Both the position numbers and the translations under genes were made by a program. Shown here one piece after another: positions 23,755-31,727 of a stretch of 39,170 nt of DNA (positions are counted from its first letter, which is position 1; the number at the start of each line of letters is the position of its first letter). Below the pieces are notes generated by a model. The model did not search any database, was not told where the DNA came from, and saw only the letters and a program-made list of their open reading frames with translations. Source of the DNA: Opitutales bacterium. GTDB lineage: Bacteria; Verrucomicrobiota; Verrucomicrobiia; Opitutales; Oceanipulchritudinaceae. The stretch lies in NCBI GenBank assembly GCA_007133065.1, contig SLNJ01000028.1, positions 1 to 39,170 on the forward strand, in the 5' to 3' direction.

Positions 23755-24081
23755 ATGTCTGAAAAAATCACCAATCTGAATGCAGATTCCTTTGACAGCG
23801 CCGTCTCCGGCACCGACAAGCCGGTGCTTGTGGACTTTTGGGCCCCGTGGTGTGGCCCCTGCAAAAGCATCGCGCCGATTCTCGAGCAGCTTGCCGAAGA
23901 ACTCAATGACAAGGTTCAGATCTGCAAAGTCGATGTAGACGACAATTCGGAGATCGCGAGCCGCTACAACATCCGCGCCATCCCGACGCTCCTGCTCTTC
24001 AAGGGGGGGGAAGTCGTTGATCAGGTCGTCGGACTCGCCAATAAGGACGACCTCAAACAGAAGATCGAAGCCCAGGCCTGA
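23755..24081 (+). CDS. trxA: Thioredoxin 1
   Basis: 108 residues with GAAGGA upstream of the ATG. LVDFWAPWCGPCKSIAPIL carries the WCGPC active site (Cys33, Cys36), the cis-proline motif is AIPTLLLFKGG, and YNIRAIPT is in the normal place. This is the general cytoplasmic dithiol reductant. A run of eight G residues at 24003-24010 codes the Lys-Gly-Gly turn, and the frame is intact across it. Canonical length. Confidence 0.98.
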   Translation: MSEKITNLNADSFDSAVSGTDKPVLVDFWAPWCGPCKSIAPILEQLAEELNDKVQICKVDVDDNSEIASRYNIRAIPTLLLFKGGEVVDQVVGLANKDDLKQKIEAQA

Positions 24082-24120
24082 AGCTCACCGATTGCAGCGC
24101 TGGGATCCAGTCCAGGGCGG

Positions 24121-24993
24121 TCAACCACCGAACCATAGGCCGGCGGCGAAGAGCAGCGCGTAAAGGACCAGGTATCCCGCGGTCAGTGCCAGGACCCGGT
24201 CGAACTCACGCCGGCTCCGGGCAGACAGCAGCCACATGCGCAGGAAAAACGTGAGCGGCCAGCTCAGCACCGGAAGTAGAATAGCGGGCGTCATTCCGCG
24301 CATCCAAAGGACCAGGGGAACGATCAAGGCGATCAGCACCATTGCCTGGTATTGCGCCAGCGCCACATTGCGGCCATATCGGACCACCAGGGTTCGCTTG
24401 CCGGTTTTTCGATCGCTCTCGAGATCCCGGTAGTTGTTGACCACCAGGATGTTCGTTGCGAGGGCTCCGATTGGAATCGAAACCAGCAGCGAGTCGGCGG
24501 TGAACCGGCCCGCCTGAACGTAATAGGTCAGGCATACGGCCACCACGCCGAAGAACAAGAAGACAAATAAATCCCCCCATCCGTGATACGCGAGCGGGTA
24601 CGGACCACCGGTGTAGGCGATACCACAGACGATGCAGGCGATCCCAATCAGAAGGAGCCACCAATCACCATAGAACAGCAATAGCGAGCCGACCCCGAGG
24701 GCACTAGCGAACACAATCCACATGGCCAGGCGCATCGTCGCCGGAGCAATCCGCCCCGAAGCAACCATGCGTGTCGGCCCGACCCGTTCGGCGGTGTCCG
24801 CGCCCTTCAGGAAATCATAGTAGTCGTTGGCGTAATTCGTTCCTACCTGGATCAGCAGAGCAAAGAGCAGGCAGATACCCGCCGCCAGCCATACCGCCTC
24901 GCCGGCCTGCGCGGCCAGAGCGGTTCCGACCAGCACCGGCGCCAATGCCGCGGGCAAGGTCTTGGGTCGGGCCGCTGAAATCCATTGCTGCAT
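24121..24993 (-). CDS. menA: 1,4-dihydroxy-2-naphthoate polyprenyltransferase (UbiA superfamily)
   Basis: 290 residues with eight or nine hydrophobic helices. The first Asp-rich motif is NYANDYYDFLKGAD with VGPTRMVASG after it, the second is NNYRDLESDRKTGKRTL. The order and the starting WISAARPKTLPAALAPVLVG are typical of MenA. It attaches a polyprenyl chain to DHNA in the inner membrane to make demethylmenaquinone, so the organism likely uses menaquinone. The gene is convergent with trxA and divergent from the DJ-1-like gene. A related UbiA member with another acceptor is less likely. Confidence 0.93.
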   Translation of the reverse strand: MQQWISAARPKTLPAALAPVLVGTALAAQAGEAVWLAAGICLLFALLIQVGTNYANDYYDFLKGADTAERVGPTRMVASGRIAPATMRLAMWIVFASALGVGSLLLFYGDWWLLLIGIACIVCGIAYTGGPYPLAYHGWGDLFVFLFFGVVAVCLTYYVQAGRFTADSLLVSIPIGALATNILVVNNYRDLESDRKTGKRTLVVRYGRNVALAQYQAMVLIALIVPLVLWMRGMTPAILLPVLSWPLTFFLRMWLLSARSRREFDRVLALTAGYLVLYALLFAAGLWFGG

Positions 24994-25056
24994 CCGCTCT
25001 TTGTATTGTGCGGGAACACCGATTTGCCAAACCTGAAATTCAGTGACGACAATCGG

Positions 25057-25084
25057 TTGCGATCATGCACAGGTTCGTTATATT
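25057..25084 (+). promoter_or_regulatory. Likely sigma-70-type promoter for the DJ-1-like gene
   Basis: TTGCGA (25057-25062) and TATATT (25079-25084) with a 16-bp spacer lie about 70 bp before the ATG at 25153, inside the divergent menA / DJ-1 gap. Confidence 0.45.
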
Positions 25085-25152
25085 GAGAAGTAACGCAAAT
25101 CGAGCATGCAAAATCGCGCTTTCAATCCACTCGAGTCCAACCGAGAATTTCC

Positions 25153-25743
25153 ATGAGTTCCGAAGTACCCCAATCCCCCAAACCGAGCGTCCTCTTCATT
25201 TTCGCCGAAGGGCTGGAGGAACTCGAGGCGGTCGCCCCGCTCGACATCCTGCGGCGCGCAGGGGCGGAATGCACGGTCGCATCACTCGAGGCCGAACCCA
25301 ACGTGACCGGCCGCAACGGAATCCATCTTCGAGCAGACGTCTCTCTCGACGCCGTAAAGGACCACTCCTTTGACCTGGTGGTGATTCCCGGCGGTCCCGG
25401 CGTGGCCGCGCTGCGTAAGGACGAACGCGTTCTCGAACTGCTACGCCGCCACTTTCACGGGGGACAGCTCGTCGCTGCAATCTGTGCCGGACCTACGGTC
25501 CTACAGGCGGCGGGGTTGCTCGAAGGAAAACGCTCCACCGCTCACTCCAGTGTGATCGATGAGATCCCCGGGGCCACGCCGGACGAGGCGGTCGTCGAAG
25601 ACGATACCGTCATCACCTCCCGCGGCGCCGGAACCGCAATCGCATTCGGCCTCGTCCTCGCCCGCCGGCTCGCCGGACCGGAAACCACCCGCGCAGTCGA
25701 ACAGAGCATCCATTACGACATGATTACCCCCGCACCACATTAG
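25153..25743 (+). CDS. DJ-1/PfpI family protein (YajL-like)
   Basis: 196 residues. FAEGLEELEAVAPLDILRRA matches the DJ-1 N-terminus, with Glu25 at the position of the conserved acid. The nucleophile elbow is AAICAGPTVLQAAGLL (Cys111), and TSRGAGTAIAFGL follows as in YajL and human DJ-1. The family is linked to protection against oxidative and dicarbonyl stress (deglycase or glyoxalase activities have been reported and disputed). The length and residues are complete. It has its own promoter-like element upstream and is divergent from menA. Confidence 0.95.
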   Translation: MSSEVPQSPKPSVLFIFAEGLEELEAVAPLDILRRAGAECTVASLEAEPNVTGRNGIHLRADVSLDAVKDHSFDLVVIPGGPGVAALRKDERVLELLRRHFHGGQLVAAICAGPTVLQAAGLLEGKRSTAHSSVIDEIPGATPDEAVVEDDTVITSRGAGTAIAFGLVLARRLAGPETTRAVEQSIHYDMITPAPH

Positions 25744-25815
25744 GCATCCGATTCATCGTCCCCCGGCGGCGCCGCACAGCACACCGCCTACGCCCTCCGG
25801 CGTCCGCTCAACACG

Positions 25816-27090
25816 TCAGCTTCTCAGCTTCCCAATCGTCTCGATCCCCATCCGGTCGCGCAAAACCGGCGGGAGAGCCACGGTGCCGTCGGCGCGCGCG
25901 TTGTTTTCGAGAAGCGCGGCGAGGACGCGCGGAACCGCGAGGGCCGAACCGTTGAGGGTGTGAACCGGGCGGAGCGTACCCGTTGCGTCCCGGAACCGGG
26001 TGTTCGCCCGGCGCGCCTGAAAATCGGTGAAGTTGCTGCACGAGGAGACTTCGAGCCAGCGCTGTTGGCCCGCCGCCCAGACCTCGATGTCGTATTGCTT
26101 GGCGTGCGGGAAACCAATGTCTCCGGCGCACATGAGCAGGGTACGGTATGGGAGTTCGAGCTTGCGCAGGAGCCGCTCGGCATCCTCACGGAGGGATTCG
26201 AGTTCCGCATCGCTGTGCTCCGGATGAACCCACTTCACCAACTCGACCTTGTCGAACTGGTGCACGCGATTGAGTCCACGAACGTCCTTCCCGTGGCTCC
26301 CGGCCTCCCTGCGAAAACAGGGTGAGTACGCGCAAACCTTGTACGGAAGCGCGTCGGCCTCGAGGATCTCATCACGATAGAAGTTCGTCACCGGAACCTC
26401 CGCTGTCGGGATCAAATAGAGCCCGTCCCCGGCAACGTGGTACATCTGGCCCTCCTTGTCGGGCAACTGTCCGGTCGCCGTGGCGCTGTCCGCATTCACC
26501 AGGAGCGGCGGCTGGAGCTCCGTGTACCCCGCGGCGGTGTTCTCCGCGAGAAAGAAGTCGACGAGCGACCGAATGAGCCGCGCCATCTCCCCGGCAAACA
26601 CAGGGAATCCGGCGCCGGCGATCCGCGTCCCGCGATCGAGGTTCACCAGCTCCCGGAACCAGGGCAGATCCCAGTGCGGCCGCGCCTCTCCCGACACGCG
26701 GTTCGGATCCCCCCAGGAGGCGTGGACGAGGTTGTCCTCCTCCGTATCCCCGTCGGGCACCGACGCATCGGGTAGATTCGGAATGGTGAGCAGGGCGCGC
26801 CGCCACGACTCCTCCAGTTCCCCCTGTCGCGCCTGCAACTCCTTGACGCGCGCCGCCAGCGCCTTCATCTCGCCCACTTTCTTCACGAACTCCGGACTCC
26901 CCTTGCGCAGCGCCGCCATTTCCTGGTTCGCCGACTTCTGGCCGGCGCGCAATCGCTCTGCCTCGGCGATCGCGGACCGGCGACGCGCGTCGAGTTCCAG
27001 AATCGCATCGATATCGCATCCGAATTTCTTCCGGCCGACGGCCGAGCGGACGCGATCCGGTTCTTCTCGCAGGAGTTTGAGATCAATCAT
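25816..27090 (-). CDS. serS: Serine-tRNA ligase
   Basis: 424 residues from the ATG at 27090; the open frame upstream is not serS-like. The N-terminal tRNA-binding coiled coil (MIDLKLLREEPDRVR to about residue 110) is followed by the class II core: GTRIAGAGFPVF, LIPTAEVPVTNFYRDEIL (TAEVPL-type), motif 2 in YSPCFRREAGSHGKDVRGLN, and motif 3 in LNGSALAVPRVLAALLEN. It charges tRNA-Ser and supplies seryl-tRNA. It ends a minus-strand operon after the acyltransferase and 98-aa genes, 19 bp after the latter. Normal length. Confidence 0.97.
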   Translation of the reverse strand: MIDLKLLREEPDRVRSAVGRKKFGCDIDAILELDARRRSAIAEAERLRAGQKSANQEMAALRKGSPEFVKKVGEMKALAARVKELQARQGELEESWRRALLTIPNLPDASVPDGDTEEDNLVHASWGDPNRVSGEARPHWDLPWFRELVNLDRGTRIAGAGFPVFAGEMARLIRSLVDFFLAENTAAGYTELQPPLLVNADSATATGQLPDKEGQMYHVAGDGLYLIPTAEVPVTNFYRDEILEADALPYKVCAYSPCFRREAGSHGKDVRGLNRVHQFDKVELVKWVHPEHSDAELESLREDAERLLRKLELPYRTLLMCAGDIGFPHAKQYDIEVWAAGQQRWLEVSSCSNFTDFQARRANTRFRDATGTLRPVHTLNGSALAVPRVLAALLENNARADGTVALPPVLRDRMGIETIGKLRS

Positions 27091-27109
27091 GGTTGGACAA
27101 AGACGCAAC

Positions 27110-27406
27110 CTATCGGTCTTCGTCCGACTTTGGCAATTCTGAAACCGCGCGCAGCTCCCGCAGCAACCGCAACTCCTCCGCCTCCAGAAGCCCGCGGGCG
27201 ATCCGCCGCGACACATCCGCCTCCAGCTGGTCCCAGTCCTCGGAATCGGGGGTGTACCGCGTCCATGGCTCATAACGCCGTCTCTGGCTCTCCCAGTGCC
27301 AGGTTCCGGCAAAGAACCAAACCTGCACCTTGTACCGGCCGCCATCGGGATCCCGGCGCGTCCAGCCGATCCGCTTCCTCATGTGTCGTTTCTTCTGAGC
27401 CATCAT
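27110..27406 (-). CDS. Small basic protein, translationally coupled to the acyltransferase
   Basis: 98 residues. The start ATG (27406-27404) overlaps the stop TGA of the upstream acyltransferase (27405-27403), a standard ATGA coupling. The N-terminus is strongly basic (KKRHMRKRIGWTRR), the middle is Trp-rich (VQVWFFAGTWHWESQRRR, YEPWTRYTPDSEDWDQL), and the end is a charged helix. I do not recognise the family. The dense Trp/Arg composition could suit RNA or membrane binding, but this is only inference. It precedes serS by 19 bp. Confidence 0.72.
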   Translation of the reverse strand: MMAQKKRHMRKRIGWTRRDPDGGRYKVQVWFFAGTWHWESQRRRYEPWTRYTPDSEDWDQLEADVSRRIARGLLEAEELRLLRELRAVSELPKSDEDR

Positions 27407-28224
27407 GACCCCGCGGTGGAAGCGTCACGAGCGATGGTGCCGCCCCAGCTTTCCAGATGCTCGGCTATGAACGCGACCACCGCCCCGTGGATGTCACGTC
27501 CACTCCCGGCAACCTGAAGCGGCTCCCCGAAGGCGATATGCATCGTGCGACCCGGATCGATCGGCCCCACGTCCTTGAACCACCGTCCGTTTCCCCATGC
27601 GTCGGTTTTTAGAGCAAGTGGGATCACGGGCACCCCAGCGCGCCGGGCAAGCTTCACTCCGATTGAGTTAAATCGCGCCGGGTCGAAAACCGGACTCCGT
27701 GTCGTCTGTGGGAAAACCACCACCGAAACACCGTCGGCAATCCGCTGCGCGCCCTCCTCAAGCACCGCCCGCAGATCGTCGCGCGGATTCTCCCGGCCCA
27801 CGACCACCGGAGTCCGACTGAGCATGACGTGTTTGAAAATCGGGTATCGCATCAGACTCCGCTTTACGATGAACGTGACCGGCTGGAATGGACAGACGAT
27901 TCCTGGCAACAGAAAGGTCTCAGCCGTGCTCATGTGGTTGCCAACAATCACGCACGGCCCATCCAGTCGACCGAACACAGACGGATTCGCCACCTCGATC
28001 GAAATCCCCACGCTCTCGACGGCCCTCAGGATCGCGTGGCTGTCGCGTATCCAGCGTTTGTCGGTGTACGCGCCGCGCCGCGCATACCAGTACGCCCGCA
28101 GCACGACGCCCGCGACACGGACGTAGAAACACCCTCCCGGAAACCTACGCGCAAGTACACCCGGACGCTGTGGAGGCGAGCGGTAGTCCTTGCTGAAACA
28201 ATATCGGACCATTCGGATAATCAT
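27403..28224 (-). CDS. PlsC-like lysophospholipid acyltransferase
   Basis: 273 residues from the ATG at 28224, which has GGGGAT 5 nt upstream; a longer frame to 28332 has no family match. GNHMSTAETFLLPG is the acyltransferase block I: His97 followed four residues later by Glu102, so HX4E instead of the usual HX4D. VVFPQTTRSPVFD replaces the common FPEGTRS of block III. A weak hydrophobic segment near residues 33-49 could associate with the membrane. The family transfers acyl chains to lysophospholipid or similar acceptors; the changed motifs may mean another acceptor. It is first in the operon with the 98-aa gene and serS. Confidence 0.87.
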   Translation of the reverse strand: MIIRMVRYCFSKDYRSPPQRPGVLARRFPGGCFYVRVAGVVLRAYWYARRGAYTDKRWIRDSHAILRAVESVGISIEVANPSVFGRLDGPCVIVGNHMSTAETFLLPGIVCPFQPVTFIVKRSLMRYPIFKHVMLSRTPVVVGRENPRDDLRAVLEEGAQRIADGVSVVVFPQTTRSPVFDPARFNSIGVKLARRAGVPVIPLALKTDAWGNGRWFKDVGPIDPGRTMHIAFGEPLQVAGSGRDIHGAVVAFIAEHLESWGGTIARDASTAGS

Positions 28225-28380
28225 CGCATCCCCGCAGCCAAGGTCAACCCGATGCCGCGCCCGATGCCAAGGAGCCAAGGAACCGTCGACCACCACACCC
28301 TTGACCGCTTGAGGGAATCGTGTAACGTCCACGCTCCACCGCGTCCGACCGATACTTCAATGATTAACGAAGGGTTGCCC

Positions 28381-29778
28381 ATGATCGAAGAGTTCCTGAG
28401 TGAAACCAAGCCCCGCATTCAACACCTGATTGCCGAGGAGAAGTGGAACGGTATACCGGAAATTATCAAGGACTGGCCCGATCCTGAGATCTCCGAGCTT
28501 CTGCTCAGCCTCGACGAGGAGGACCGTGTCCCGTTCTTTAGCGCCCTTCCCCCCAAACGGGCGGCGAATGTCTTCTCCCACCTCGACCCAGAACACCAGG
28601 AGGACTTCGTTCAGGAGTTGGCGGAAGAGGATATCCGCGGTCTGCTCGCCAACCTGAGTCCCGACGACCGCACGACGCTCCTCGAGGAGCTCGACCCCGA
28701 GATCGCGCAACAATACCTAACACTCCTCGACCACGAGGATCTCCAGGAGGCCCGCCAGCTGCTCGGATACCCGGACGAGAGCGTCGGGCGCCTGATGACC
28801 ACCGACTACGCCTCCGTGCGGCAGGACATGACCATCCGCGAGGCGCTCCGTCATATCCGGGAAACCGCCCGGGACAGCGAGACTTTCAACATCATCTACG
28901 TCACGGACGACAACGATCGGCTTCTCGACGCACTTCGGCTCCGCCGTTTTATTATGGCGGATCCCGAGGCCAAGGTTGCAGCGATCATGGATCATCGCTA
29001 CATCAGCCTCTCCGCGTTCGACGACCGGGAGCATGCCGTGCAGATGATCCAGCGATACGACGTCTTCGCTCTTCCAGTCGTCGACGAGGACGGAATCCTG
29101 CTCGGGATTGTAACCGTGGACGACGTCCTCGACGTCGCGGAGGAAGAGGCCACGGAGGACTTTCATAAAGGAGCAGCCATCGCGCCGCTGGACGCCCCCT
29201 ATCACCTGGTGACGATTGGCACCCTGTTCAAGAAGCGCGTGACCTGGCTCCTCGCTCTTGTCGGGGTCGGCGTTTTCTCCGCGCTGGTGATTTCGACGTT
29301 CGAGGAAACGCTGGAGGCCGTGGTCATCCTTTCATTTTTCATTCCGCTGTTGATTGGGAGCGGGGGGAATACCGGCGCCCAAAGCGCTACCCTGATGGTA
29401 CGGGCCATCTCTACCGGCGAGGTGACCCTGTCCCAATGGTGGCGCGCGTTGTGCAAGGAAATGCTTGTCGGATTGGCCCTCGGGGCGGCGATGGGCACGG
29501 CGTGTTTTCTGCTCGGATTATCCATGAGCTGGTTTCAGGGCTCCACCGACCTGGCCATGTCGATCGGCATCGTCGTCGGCCTGGCGATGGTCTGTATCAT
29601 CCTCATGGCAAACCTGCTCGGCACCATACTCCCCTTCCTCCTCACCCGGATCGGAATCGACCCGGCGGTCGCGAGCAGCCCGCTCATTACGACCATATGC
29701 GATATCCTGGGACTTCTGATATACTTCAGCATCGCGGTCATCGTGCTGCGGGATCACATCGCGGCATTCGCAGGCTGA
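28381..29778 (+). CDS. mgtE: Magnesium transporter MgtE
   Basis: 465 residues from the ATG at 28381, which has GAAGGG about 7 nt upstream (an ATG at 28360 is an alternative). The N-terminal superhelical MgtE-N domain (to about 130) has many Asp/Glu and repeats such as SPDDRTTLLEELDPE, followed by a CBS pair (about 138-260; VGRLMTTDYASV and VVDEDGILLGIVTVDDV) and five transmembrane helices. Asp441 in TTICDILGLLIYF corresponds to the selectivity aspartate. It is a Mg2+ channel gated by the cytosolic Mg2+-binding domains. The operon context is lone; it is divergent from the acyltransferase gene. Confidence 0.96.
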   Translation: MIEEFLSETKPRIQHLIAEEKWNGIPEIIKDWPDPEISELLLSLDEEDRVPFFSALPPKRAANVFSHLDPEHQEDFVQELAEEDIRGLLANLSPDDRTTLLEELDPEIAQQYLTLLDHEDLQEARQLLGYPDESVGRLMTTDYASVRQDMTIREALRHIRETARDSETFNIIYVTDDNDRLLDALRLRRFIMADPEAKVAAIMDHRYISLSAFDDREHAVQMIQRYDVFALPVVDEDGILLGIVTVDDVLDVAEEEATEDFHKGAAIAPLDAPYHLVTIGTLFKKRVTWLLALVGVGVFSALVISTFEETLEAVVILSFFIPLLIGSGGNTGAQSATLMVRAISTGEVTLSQWWRALCKEMLVGLALGAAMGTACFLLGLSMSWFQGSTDLAMSIGIVVGLAMVCIILMANLLGTILPFLLTRIGIDPAVASSPLITTICDILGLLIYFSIAVIVLRDHIAAFAG

Positions 29779-29911
29779 CCGGGGTATTGAAAGCGGTTCT
29801 TTCGGAAATTGGCGGGATGATGAAAAGAGCGGCCATGTCGGTCGCGCGAACGCGATCCCGACCTGTTTATTGCCGGTTGCCAACGGCGATTGCCGCAGTC
29901 ATAATAGACCC

Positions 29912-30502
29912 ATGACGCTGCTCTCCGCAACGATCCTCCTGTTCCTGGTGACCGATCCGCTGGGGAACATCCCTCTGTACCTCGCGTGCCTGAAAGACGT
30001 GGATCCGGCGCGGCACCGCCGGATCATCTTGCGCGAGGTCTTCTTCACATTCCTGATTCTCGCCTTCTTTCTCTTCTTCGGACGTTACCTGCTGCAGGTC
30101 CTCAACCTGAGTGAGCCGGCTTTGCAGCTCGCCGGCGGAATCATCCTGTTCCTGATCGCTCTGCGCATGATCTTCCCGCAGGGGCACGGTCCGTTCGGCG
30201 ATATGCCCGACGGCGAACCGTTTATCTTCCCGCTCGCAGTCCCGCTCCTGGCCGGCCCGTCCGCAGTCGCCACGGTGCTGCTCTTCGCCTCCAAGGAACC
30301 CGATCGCCTGGCAACCTGGTTCCTCGCGATCGCGATCACCTGCGCAATTTCCGCAACCATCCTCGCATGCTCCCCGCAACTGCACCGGATCATGGGAACT
30401 CGCGGACTCAATGCCATGGAACGACTCATGGGGATGCTCCTCGTCGCCATCGCCGTGCAGATGTGCTTCGAAGGCATCGAGCAGATCGTTATGGCATGGT
30501 AA
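29912..30502 (+). CDS. MarC/YhgN family membrane protein
   Basis: 196 residues from the ATG at 29912 (the open frame extends 14 codons upstream without family match). Six hydrophobic helices are visible; FLVTDPLGNIPLYLACLKDV is the MarC-family TM1 motif, LQLAGGIILFLIALRMI the middle helix, and PLAVPLLAGPSAVATVLLF the conserved TM4 region. RLMGMLLVAIAVQMCFEGI closes the protein. Members are inner-membrane proteins of unclear transport function; the old antibiotic-resistance name is not supported. It follows mgtE by 133 bp on the same strand. Confidence 0.94.
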   Translation: MTLLSATILLFLVTDPLGNIPLYLACLKDVDPARHRRIILREVFFTFLILAFFLFFGRYLLQVLNLSEPALQLAGGIILFLIALRMIFPQGHGPFGDMPDGEPFIFPLAVPLLAGPSAVATVLLFASKEPDRLATWFLAIAITCAISATILACSPQLHRIMGTRGLNAMERLMGMLLVAIAVQMCFEGIEQIVMAW

Positions 30503-30763
30503 ACCAGGCAACAACGGCCTCCCCAAGGCCAGCGAACGACCGCAAGGGCGAACGGCGCCGCGACCCAAGCGCACCGGCTCGTGACGATTCTCCAAACGGG
30601 TAGAACCGTGGGCATGGACGGCGGCACGATCGTCGACGTTGGCCCCGACAAACCCCTGGTCGGGCGTGGCAGGCTCCACGAATGGCTCTTTCGCAAGCAG
30701 TTCAGGCGCGTCCGGGCTACATCCGCCACGGCAGGATCGCGGAGAAGCCGGTAGGTCTTCCGC
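30503..30763. other. Gap between marC and the PEP-CTERM gene (convergent ends)
   Basis: 261 bp with no convincing gene. A short hairpin GGCCT-CCCCA-AGGCC lies at 30516-30530, 14 bp after the marC stop, which may end that transcript. I see no recognisable fragment otherwise. Confidence 0.3.
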
Positions 30764-31603
30764 TCAACGGCCCCGCATGCGACGTCGCCAGCGTGCCGCA
30801 AACAGCGTGAGCAATCCCACCATGAATGCGTACGCTCCCGGTTCGGGGATCGCGACCATCTGTTCGATGGTCAGGCTCAGGGTCGCATCGGGCGAGGGAG
30901 CAATCGTATCCCCGGTATACACCAGAAGCGAATCGATCCAAAGAAAGACGCCATCTTCGGTCACGGTCTGATCGTCGAAGAAGTAGTTGATCGATCCGAA
31001 TCGAAGGTCGAGCCCGTCGTCGATGAGCCGTCCATCCCGAAATTCGATCGTGGTCGCGGCAAACTCTTCTTCGGTGAATGCGTTCAATCCGTCCAAGCGG
31101 ATATCGGACTGAAATTCGTCTGCCGTACCATCGTCGAAATGCCAATCCTGACCGTCCGGGATAAACTGACGCCATCCGCGGATCGGAAGCAGATCGCCCG
31201 GTGATTCCGGAGGTCGGATCACCACGTCCTCCCAGAGTGAAAGCAACGCACCCGATTGGATTCCGAACTCCGAGATATCGACGGTGATCGTCTTGGTCCA
31301 CGGATCGCCGGACAAGTCAATCCGCACCGGAACGTGCGACCCTTCCAATCCTTCGTCTTCATCCAGAAAAATCGTGGCAACACCCTCCAAGGCGGCCTCA
31401 TCGAAAATCGCTCCCTCGAATTCGGTCGGAGGATTCCCTCCGATCCCCACAAAGGTGGTCTGCCCGTTATCGGGCGGCGGCGGCTCGTCACCGGGAGGCT
31501 CGTCCTGACCCGGTGCCGAGGCTGTGGCCAGCATCGAGATGGCGCAGAATCCCGCAATAACCCGCCAGAGCCGACCTATTCCCACATTAGAAATCCCGAG
31601 CAT
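30764..31603 (-). CDS. Exported PEP-CTERM sorting-signal protein
   Basis: 279 residues from the ATG at 31603, with a GGGGGT Shine-Dalgarno about 7 nt upstream. An N-terminal signal peptide (RLWRVIAGFCAISMLATASA) is followed by a low-complexity acidic Pro stretch (DEPPGDEPPPPDNGQTT), then a beta-rich domain of about 190 residues without close family. The C-terminus is IPEPGAYAFMVGLLTLFAAR followed by an RWRRRMRGR tail: the Pro-Glu-Pro motif, hydrophobic helix and basic end that an exosortase (EpsH-like) processes. The protein is probably secreted to the surface or exopolysaccharide matrix. The mature domain function is unknown. It is the last gene of the minus-strand secretome run. Confidence 0.88.
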   Translation of the reverse strand: MLGISNVGIGRLWRVIAGFCAISMLATASAPGQDEPPGDEPPPPDNGQTTFVGIGGNPPTEFEGAIFDEAALEGVATIFLDEDEGLEGSHVPVRIDLSGDPWTKTITVDISEFGIQSGALLSLWEDVVIRPPESPGDLLPIRGWRQFIPDGQDWHFDDGTADEFQSDIRLDGLNAFTEEEFAATTIEFRDGRLIDDGLDLRFGSINYFFDDQTVTEDGVFLWIDSLLVYTGDTIAPSPDATLSLTIEQMVAIPEPGAYAFMVGLLTLFAARWRRRMRGR

Positions 31604-31635
31604 CACAATACCCCCTTTTTCCGTTCGATGGTGCG

Positions 31636-31665
31636 ATGCTAGCACGCCGGCCGGGCACGCGTCAA
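31636..31665 (-). promoter_or_regulatory. Sigma-70-type promoter of the PEP-CTERM gene
   Basis: On the minus strand, TTGACG (31665-31660) and TAGCAT (31641-31636) with an 18-bp spacer lie 33 bp before the ATG at 31603, giving a short leader with a GGGGGT ribosome-binding site. This is the cleanest promoter-leader arrangement in the window, so the gene is probably transcribed on its own. Confidence 0.58.
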
Positions 31666-31727
31666 CCTATTCCTGAGCCGATCCGGAGAGCGGAAGGCGG
31701 GGAAAGGGCGCCTGCTATTCGGTTTTA

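Noticed and set aside
28225-28380. Magnesium-sensing riboswitch (M-box or ykoK type) before mgtE
   Set aside because: The divergent gap is only 157 bp, has a short leader and no recognisable conserved core.
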